This document shows, in pieces, positions 5,081 through 9,076 of a stretch of 9,076 nt of DNA. How positions within the stretch are numbered: the stretch's first letter is position 1; the number at the start of each line of letters is the position of its first letter. The translations under genes were made by a program, and so were the position numbers. The stretch is from an uncultured Collinsella sp. (GTDB lineage Bacteria > Actinomycetota > Coriobacteriia > Coriobacteriales > Coriobacteriaceae). Where the stretch lies: contig URKV01000071.1 in assembly GCA_900548565.1 (NCBI GenBank), positions 1 through 9,076 of the forward strand, read 5' to 3'. The notes beneath the pieces were generated by a model, which was not told the origin of the DNA, ran no database searches, and worked only from the letters and a program-made list of their open reading frames with translations.

Positions 5081-5842
5081 CTATTTGCCGTTGGACACGA
5101 CCGTCTGGCCCTCGACACCGTTAAACCCAAACAGCATGTCGAGCGCCTGGATGTACCACGGCGCGTCCTTACCGACTTCTTCGATTTCCTTGGCAACTTC
5201 GCTGGCCTTCTTGGCGTTTGAAGACTTCTGGCTCGACGAAGGATCCGAATCGTCGTCCAGGCCCTGCACTTCAATCCTCTTCTCGCCTGGCATCACCAGG
5301 CCCAAGTCCTCGGATGCCGCATCCTTGATACCCTCCTCCGAGAGCAACTTGTCGACGCTTTTTTGCAGGTCGTCGTTATATTGCTCGCGAATCTCAACCT
5401 GCTTGGCCAAGATGTCGCTCGAGCGTTTTGCCACATACAGGTCGCGCACGGGGAAATACAGGCTCACGAGCGCCAGGGCAACGACAATGCCAACAAACAG
5501 CCCTCGCTGAGGACCGTGGGTAAAGTCGTAGATTGCCTTGACCACCGCGTTGTCGTTGGCGTAGTGCATAAAGTCCGAGCCCGAAAAACGGTTCGAGGGC
5601 CTGCTCGACCTATCGTGCGTTTGAGCCGACGAGCGCTGAGCATGCGACGAACGTGCCGGGCGCACTGGTCCATCTGTCGAAGTATTCACTTGAGCATTGG
5701 GGCGCGAGGTACTTGTCGGGCGTTGCATGGAGCGGTCGGCGCCGGCGTAGGCGGACCCACCGAGCTGCACCGTGCGCGCACGGCGAGGCGACGGCTCACG
5801 CGAACCGGCGGAATAGTACCTGTTGTCGTAAATCTGATCCAT
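5081..5842 (-). CDS. DivIC/FtsB-family septum formation initiator with long disordered N terminus
   Basis: The 253-residue single-pass membrane protein is a likely member of the divisome FtsL/FtsB(DivIC) subcomplex that activates septal wall synthesis. Residues 1-95 are a cytoplasmic tail rich in Ser, Arg, Pro and Thr with no predicted fold. The transmembrane helix is at about 114-131 (GLFVGIVVALALVSLYF), followed by a coiled coil at about 139-170. The family signature is SEDLGLVMPGE (177-187), equivalent to the usual A-x-x-x-L-G-M/L-V-x-P-G-E. A Ser/Lys-rich linker and a short amphipathic end (WYIQALDMLFGF) follow. The start at 5842 is chosen because AAGG precedes it; the open frame runs on to 5968, but that would cross the promoter and the eno terminator. 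The position between eno and ppx is the conserved actinobacterial setting of this gene. The tail and the extra C terminus make it about twice the usual DivIC length. Confidence 0.87.
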   Translation of the reverse strand: MDQIYDNRYYSAGSREPSPRRARTVQLGGSAYAGADRSMQRPTSTSRPNAQVNTSTDGPVRPARSSHAQRSSAQTHDRSSRPSNRFSGSDFMHYANDNAVVKAIYDFTHGPQRGLFVGIVVALALVSLYFPVRDLYVAKRSSDILAKQVEIREQYNDDLQKSVDKLLSEEGIKDAASEDLGLVMPGEKRIEVQGLDDDSDPSSSQKSSNAKKASEVAKEIEEVGKDAPWYIQALDMLFGFNGVEGQTVVSNGK

Positions 5843-5885
5843 GTGCGCCTTGTGCGGTTGAGGTTTGTTTGCGCTAAGTATTCTA

Positions 5886-5894
5886 GTTATAGCA
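5886..5894 (-). promoter_or_regulatory. Probable extended -10 promoter for the divIC-like / ppx operon
   Basis: On the minus strand TGCTATAAC forms an extended -10 about 45 bases before the ATG at 5842, in the gap after the eno terminator. Just upstream is a dyad GCACG-AG-CGTGC (5892-5903) that overlaps the promoter and could bind a regulator. Confidence 0.5.
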
Positions 5895-5933
5895 CGAGCG
5901 TGCGCACCGCCTTCGCCAGCCTTTGCTCGACAT

Positions 5934-5965
5934 AAAAAAGGCGCTGAGCCATATGGCCCAGCGCC
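5934..5965 (-). terminator. Intrinsic terminator of eno
   Basis: The arms 5940-5952 and 5953-5965 (GGCGCTGAGCCAT / ATGGCCCAGCGCC) form a nearly perfect palindrome with one A-C mismatch. On the minus strand it is followed directly by six T residues (5934-5939 as A). It lies about 60 bases after the eno stop and separates eno from the division gene. Confidence 0.9.
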
Positions 5966-6028
5966 CAATGGCGGCCATCAGAAGTGGAACGGAGCCGAGT
6001 CAACCCCGCCCCCGCGTACGCCACTTGT

Positions 6029-7318
6029 TTAGCGAATGTTGTAGAACGCGGCCTTGCCGGCGTAGCGCGCGCTGCCCTCGAGCTCGTCCTCGATGCGGAT
6101 GAGCTGGTTGTACTTGGCGATACGGTCGCTGCGGCACGGGGCGCCCGACTTGATCTGGCCGGCGTTAACGCCCACGACCAGGTCGGCGATCGTGGAGTCC
6201 TCGGTCTCGCCGGAACGGTGGCTCACGATGCAAGCGTAGCCGGCCTCCTTGGCGGTTTCGATAGCCTCCAACGACTCGGTGAGCGTGCCGATCTGGTTGA
6301 CCTTGACCAGGATCGCGTTGGCGGCGCCCAGCTCGATGCCCTTCTTAAGGCGCTCGGTGTTGGTGACGAACAGGTCGTCGCCCACCAGCTGCACCTTGTT
6401 GCCAATGCGACGGGTGAGCTCAACCCAGCCGTCCCAGTCCTCCTCGGCCATGCCGTCCTCGATGGAGATGATGGGATAGGTGTCGACGAGCTTCTCCCAG
6501 TAATCGACCATCTGGGCACTCGTGTACTCAACACCCTCGCCCTTGAGCTCGTACATGCCGGTCTCGGCGTTGTAGAACTCGGTGGACGCCGGATCCATGG
6601 CGTACATAAAGTCGACGCCGGGCTTAAAGCCAGCCTTCTCGACGGCCTTGGTGATGTACTCGAACGGCTCGGCATTGGTCTTAAGGTTGGGGGCAAAGCC
6701 GCCCTCGTCGCCCACGCCGCCGCCCAGGCCGGCCTCGTGCAGCACGCCCTTGAGGGTGTGGTAGACCTCGGCGCACCAACGCAGGCCCTCGGCAAAGCTC
6801 GGGGCGCTCACCGGCATGATCATGAACTCCTGGAAGTCGACGTTATTATCGGCATGCACGCCGCCGTTGAGAATGTTCATCATAGGTGTGGGCAGCAGGT
6901 GGGCGTTGACGCCACCCAGGTACTGGTACAGCGACAGGCCCGCCGACTCGGCAGCGGCGCGGGCGACGGCCAGCGACACGCCCAGAATGGCGTTGGCACC
7001 GAGCTTGGTCTTGTTGGGCGTACCGTCGGCGGCAATCAGTGCGGCGTCAATGGCACGCTGATCGAAGGCATCGAGGCCCACGACGGCGTTGGCGCACTCG
7101 TTGTTGACGTGCTCGACGGCCTGCGAAACGCCCTTGCCCAGGTAGCGACCCTTGTCGCCGTCGCGCAGTTCACATGCCTCAAAGGCGCCGGTCGAAGCGC
7201 CCGAAGGCACCATCGCGCGACCGAAGCTGCCATCCTCGAGCGCGACCTCCACCTCGACGGTGGGGTTGCCGCGGCTGTCGAGCACCTCACGACCGTAGAC
7301 GTCCAAAATGTCACTCAT
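6029..7318 (-). CDS. eno: Enolase (phosphopyruvate hydratase)
   Basis: The 429-residue protein is a full-length bacterial enolase, which dehydrates 2-phosphoglycerate to phosphoenolpyruvate in glycolysis and is a cytosolic Mg-dependent enzyme. The N-terminal VYGREVLDSRGNPTVEVEV and the mobile loop SGASTGAFEACELRD (39-53) are typical. Active-site residues expected from E. coli enolase are all present: H155, E164, E205 (GDEGGFAPN), the Mg ligands D242, E287 and D314, K339 (LVKVNQIGTLTES), H367-R368-S369 and K390. The start at 7318 is supported by GGGAGA 5 bases upstream on the minus strand and by the conserved N terminus. It is probably a monocistronic unit between the hairpin at 7467-7503 and its own terminator at 5934-5965. 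Nothing is missing or unusual in the protein. Confidence 0.98.
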   Translation of the reverse strand: MSDILDVYGREVLDSRGNPTVEVEVALEDGSFGRAMVPSGASTGAFEACELRDGDKGRYLGKGVSQAVEHVNNECANAVVGLDAFDQRAIDAALIAADGTPNKTKLGANAILGVSLAVARAAAESAGLSLYQYLGGVNAHLLPTPMMNILNGGVHADNNVDFQEFMIMPVSAPSFAEGLRWCAEVYHTLKGVLHEAGLGGGVGDEGGFAPNLKTNAEPFEYITKAVEKAGFKPGVDFMYAMDPASTEFYNAETGMYELKGEGVEYTSAQMVDYWEKLVDTYPIISIEDGMAEEDWDGWVELTRRIGNKVQLVGDDLFVTNTERLKKGIELGAANAILVKVNQIGTLTESLEAIETAKEAGYACIVSHRSGETEDSTIADLVVGVNAGQIKSGAPCRSDRIAKYNQLIRIEDELEGSARYAGKAAFYNIR

Positions 7319-7391
7319 GTTGTCTCCCTCTCACTTGGAAACGTAGTGGATGCAAGCGACCGGCTGACCGTGCACCGTCGGTGCGCCTCCG

Positions 7392-7436
7392 TAAGTTAGC
7401 CATGTCGCACTTTTTGCATTATGCCCTAAGTTAGCC
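7392..7436. promoter_or_regulatory. Probable eno promoter region with direct repeat GGCTAACTTA
   Basis: On the minus strand CATAAT (plus 7418-7423) is the best -10 candidate, about 95 bases before the eno ATG. It is flanked by two identical 10-mers, TAAGTTAGCC on the plus strand at 7392-7401 and 7427-7436, 35 bases apart. Such spacing around a -10 suggests a regulator site pair. The leader further carries a dyad GCACCG-T-CGGTGC (7372-7384). No clear -35 is visible. Confidence 0.45.
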
Positions 7437-7466
7437 GAGGGATACACTTGATTTTCGAGAAATTTA

Positions 7467-7503
7467 GCGGGAACGATGAGGCGTGTCAGCCCGTCGTTCC
7501 CGC
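7467..7503 (-). terminator. Probable terminator hairpin after mazG
   Basis: A perfect 10-bp stem GCGGGAACGA/TCGTTCCCGC (7467-7476, 7494-7503) encloses a 17-base loop and lies 4 bases beyond the mazG stop. On the minus strand it is followed by TAAATTTC, a poor U tract, so termination may be incomplete and some transcript may run into eno. Confidence 0.65.
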
Positions 7504-7507
7504 AGTC

Positions 7508-8368
7508 TTACTCCCCTGCCTTTGCTGCGTCCCACAGGTCGTTGAGGCCGTGGGTCGAAAGCTCGGCAAGATCCACGTGAGCATCGGCCGCCATCTGCTC
7601 CATCGCGGCCCAGCGGCGGCGGAACTTTGCTGTGCTGGCACGCAGGGCGCTCTCGGCGTCAATCCCCTCCTTGCGCGCGACGTTGACCAGGGCAAAGAGC
7701 AGGTCGCCAAACTCCATCTCGCGCTCGGGCGAGCCAGGGGCCTCGGCCTCAAACTCGGCACGTTCCTCGGCGACCTCGTCCCACACGTCCTGGACCGTCT
7801 CCCACTCAAAGCCCACGGCAGCCGCCTTGCGCGACACCTTCTGAGCCTGCATCAACGCCGGCAGATGCGTGGGCACGCCATCGAGCAGACCCTCGGGCGC
7901 GGCCTCGCCCGCCGCCACGGCCTTGTCCTTGGCGGCTTTCTCGGCAAGCTTGACCTCGTCCCAAATCTTGAGTACCTCGTCGGAGCTGTCGGCATCCGCA
8001 TCGCCAAACACGTGCGGATGACGGCGAATGAGCTTGGCGTCGATATCGTGCGCCACGTCGGCCAGCGTAAACTCGCCGGCGTCCGCCGCGATCTGCGCAT
8101 GCAACACTACCTGCATGAGCACGTCGCCCAGCTCCTCGCGCAGGTGCGCCGCGTCGTCGGCCTCGATGCAGTCAAGCGCCTCGTAGGCCTCCTCGATCAT
8201 GTTCTTGCCAATGCTGCGGTGCGTCTGCTCGCGGTCCCACGGGCAGCCGTCGGGCTGACGCAGACGCCAGATGGTCTGCACCAGATGCTGCAGCTCGGCC
8301 GATGCATCTACCAGCGTGGACAGGTCACGCGAACCCTCGGCATTTTGCTGAGCCATATGCTCGGCCAT
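7508..8368 (-). CDS. mazG: Nucleoside triphosphate pyrophosphohydrolase MazG
   Basis: The 286-residue protein hydrolyses (d)NTPs to the monophosphate and pyrophosphate, a housekeeping role that removes aberrant nucleotides. Two tandem MazG domains are visible. The first has WRLRQPDGCPWDREQTH (34-50), the metal-binding helices NMIEEAYEAL (E59, E60, E63) and REELGDVLMQV (E78, E79, D82), then RRHPHVFGD (115-123). The second has DEVAEERAEFE (from 197) and EFGDLLFALVNVARK (E219, D222). The order and length fit E. coli MazG (about 263 residues) with a short N-terminal extension. The ATG at 8368 is 2 bases after the stop of the phosphodiesterase gene and uses the GGAGGAGGA that lies within that gene's last codons. 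A second ATG at 8356 is possible. It is the last gene of the larC-phosphodiesterase-mazG series. Confidence 0.95.
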   Translation of the reverse strand: MAEHMAQQNAEGSRDLSTLVDASAELQHLVQTIWRLRQPDGCPWDREQTHRSIGKNMIEEAYEALDCIEADDAAHLREELGDVLMQVVLHAQIAADAGEFTLADVAHDIDAKLIRRHPHVFGDADADSSDEVLKIWDEVKLAEKAAKDKAVAAGEAAPEGLLDGVPTHLPALMQAQKVSRKAAAVGFEWETVQDVWDEVAEERAEFEAEAPGSPEREMEFGDLLFALVNVARKEGIDAESALRASTAKFRRRWAAMEQMAADAHVDLAELSTHGLNDLWDAAKAGE

Positions 8369-8370
8369 GG

Positions 8371-8919
8371 CTAGTCCTCCTCCATGATCACGTGGCGGAA
8401 CGCGCCGCCCTCGTAGATGCCGTAGCTGTGCGTACCGTCCTTGGGGATGCTCACGCTGCCGGGGTTGAAGAGCCACAGACCAGGATGCTCCTCGCTCGCT
8501 TCGTTGACCTTGATGTGCGTGTGACCGTAGACGAGCGCGGAGCCCTCGGGCAGCGCGGGCGCGTGGTCGACGCTGTTGTGCATACCGGCGCCAAAAACGT
8601 GGCCGTGCGTCAGGAACAGCTCGCGGCCGTTCTCGTCGAATAACGTGGCATAGTCGGCCATGATGGGAAAGTCGAGCACCATCTGGTCGACCTCGGCGTC
8701 GCAGTTGCCGCGCACCGCGATGATGCGGTCGGCCAGGGCGTTGAGCAGCGGAATCACGCGCTTGGGAGCGTAGTCGCGCGGCAGGTCGTTACGCGGGCCG
8801 TGGTAGAGCAGGTCGCCCAGCAGCACAATGCGATCGGGCTGCTCGGACTCAATGGCGGCGACCAGGCGCTCGGTCCAGTATGCCGAGCCGTGGATGTCAG
8901 AAGCGATGAGGTATTTCAT
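8371..8919 (-). CDS. YfcE/MJ0936-type metallophosphodiesterase
   Basis: The 182-residue cytosolic protein belongs to the calcineurin-like phosphoesterases. All five metal-binding motifs are in order: DIHG (8-11), GDLLYHGPRN (35-44), GNCD (71-74), THGHVFG (104-110) and GHTH (132-135), then NPGSVSIPKDG. Length and motifs match YfcE (184 residues), which cleaves phosphodiester model substrates; the natural substrate is not known. The start at 8919 follows AAAGGA at good distance and gives the expected MKYLIASDIHG beginning. An earlier in-frame ATG at 8982 would overlap larC and has no support. It lies 55 bases after the larC stop with no terminator between them, and is tightly coupled to mazG downstream. 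Confidence 0.95.
   Translation of the reverse strand: MKYLIASDIHGSAYWTERLVAAIESEQPDRIVLLGDLLYHGPRNDLPRDYAPKRVIPLLNALADRIIAVRGNCDAEVDQMVLDFPIMADYATLFDENGRELFLTHGHVFGAGMHNSVDHAPALPEGSALVYGHTHIKVNEASEEHPGLWLFNPGSVSIPKDGTHSYGIYEGGAFRHVIMEED
8375..8383 (-). promoter_or_regulatory. Shine-Dalgarno of mazG inside the phosphodiesterase 3' end
   Basis: GGAGGAGGA on the minus strand encodes the final Glu codons of the phosphodiesterase and ends 6 bases before the mazG ATG at 8368. This supports that start and indicates translational coupling. Confidence 0.8.
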
Positions 8920-8974
8920 GGTGGTCCTTTCGGGTGGGGTTGATGGAGCTGGGCGTGGCGTGCCGCCGGCCGCG

Positions 8975-9076
8975 TTACTCAAATCGCAGTGCCGCGCTCT
9001 GGGCCGCCTGCATCACGCGTTGGAGCGGCACATTGTGCTCGCGGGCGAGACGGGCGCAGTCCTCGTACTCGGGAGC
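8975..9076 (-). CDS. larC: LarC, C-terminal 33 residues (nickel-pincer cofactor synthesis), partial
   Basis: The minus strand reads in frame from the window edge to TAA at 8975-8977. The peptide starts PEYEDCARLAREHNVPLQR and ends in an Ala-rich helix. From memory, PE(Y/F)EDC...LA...VPL is the conserved end of LarC, the CTP-dependent cyclometallase that inserts nickel into the pincer cofactor of lactate racemase and related enzymes. The rest of the gene lies beyond 9076. The call rests on this short tail only. The gene appears to be upstream in the same operon as the phosphodiesterase and mazG. Confidence 0.75.
   Translation of the reverse strand, partial: APEYEDCARLAREHNVPLQRVMQAAQSAALRFE

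Noticed and set aside
4338..5510. 390-codon plus-strand open frame
   Set aside because: It is antisense to ppx and the division gene, with low-complexity Arg/Ala/Leu composition and no domain or ribosome site.
5843..5968. Longer N terminus for the DivIC-like protein starting at 5968
   Set aside because: The extension would run through the eno terminator stem and the extended -10 promoter, and a start with AAGG upstream exists at 5842.
5984..7399. 471-codon plus-strand open frame
   Set aside because: It is the antisense shadow of enolase, whose motifs are complete on the minus strand. The long stop-free antisense frame is a result of high GC content.
7448..8374. 308-codon plus-strand open frame
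   Set aside because: It is antisense to mazG, which has clear motifs, and it begins across the mazG terminator hairpin.
8369..8476. Longer N terminus for MazG starting at 8476
   Set aside because: The extra 36 residues are the out-of-frame reading of the phosphodiesterase 3' end. The ATG at 8368 has an ideal ribosome site.

Overview
The window looks like a chromosomal segment of a high-GC Gram-positive gut bacterium, most likely a Coriobacteriia member close to Collinsella. This rests on base composition, on the gene set (an enolase, DivIC/FtsB-like and short Ppx/GppA cluster; LarC; an orphan galactitol-type PTS IIB) and on general resemblance of the proteins. No database was searched, so the taxonomic call is inference. 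The first 48 bases are not biological: they are an Illumina Nextera i5 adapter left on a contig end.

Layout. Bases 50-682 (+) encode the C-terminal part of a sensor histidine kinase, cut off by the contig end. A bidirectional terminator at 702-735 separates it from a small minus-strand operon of an orphan PTS IIB protein (1144-1431) and a VOC/glyoxalase-fold protein (758-1132). A divergent gene (1595-2218, +) encodes a membrane-anchored helical-repeat protein of unknown role. It is followed by tRNA-Leu(UAA) at 2250-2334 with a strong terminator.

The accessory part lies at about 2400-4056. A DUF4143-type AAA ATPase (2612-3913, +) is bracketed by two related long hairpin repeats (2401-2473 and 3989-4055). 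Its promoter region carries three 33-bp-spaced palindromes, the last of which covers the expected -35 position. A second short tandem repeat (27-bp period) follows the gene. This is the most unusual block in the window.

From 4059 to the end everything is on the minus strand and looks like core genome. In transcription order it reads larC (3' end only), a YfcE-like phosphodiesterase and mazG, tightly packed and probably one operon ending at a hairpin at 7467-7503. Next comes eno as a single transcription unit with its own terminator (5934-5965). Last is a DivIC/FtsB-like division protein with ppx/gppA, probably co-transcribed from a promoter at about 5886-5894. The functions are glycolysis (enolase), nucleotide-pool cleaning (MazG), polyphosphate or (p)ppGpp turnover (Ppx/GppA), septum assembly (DivIC-like) and nickel-pincer cofactor synthesis (LarC).
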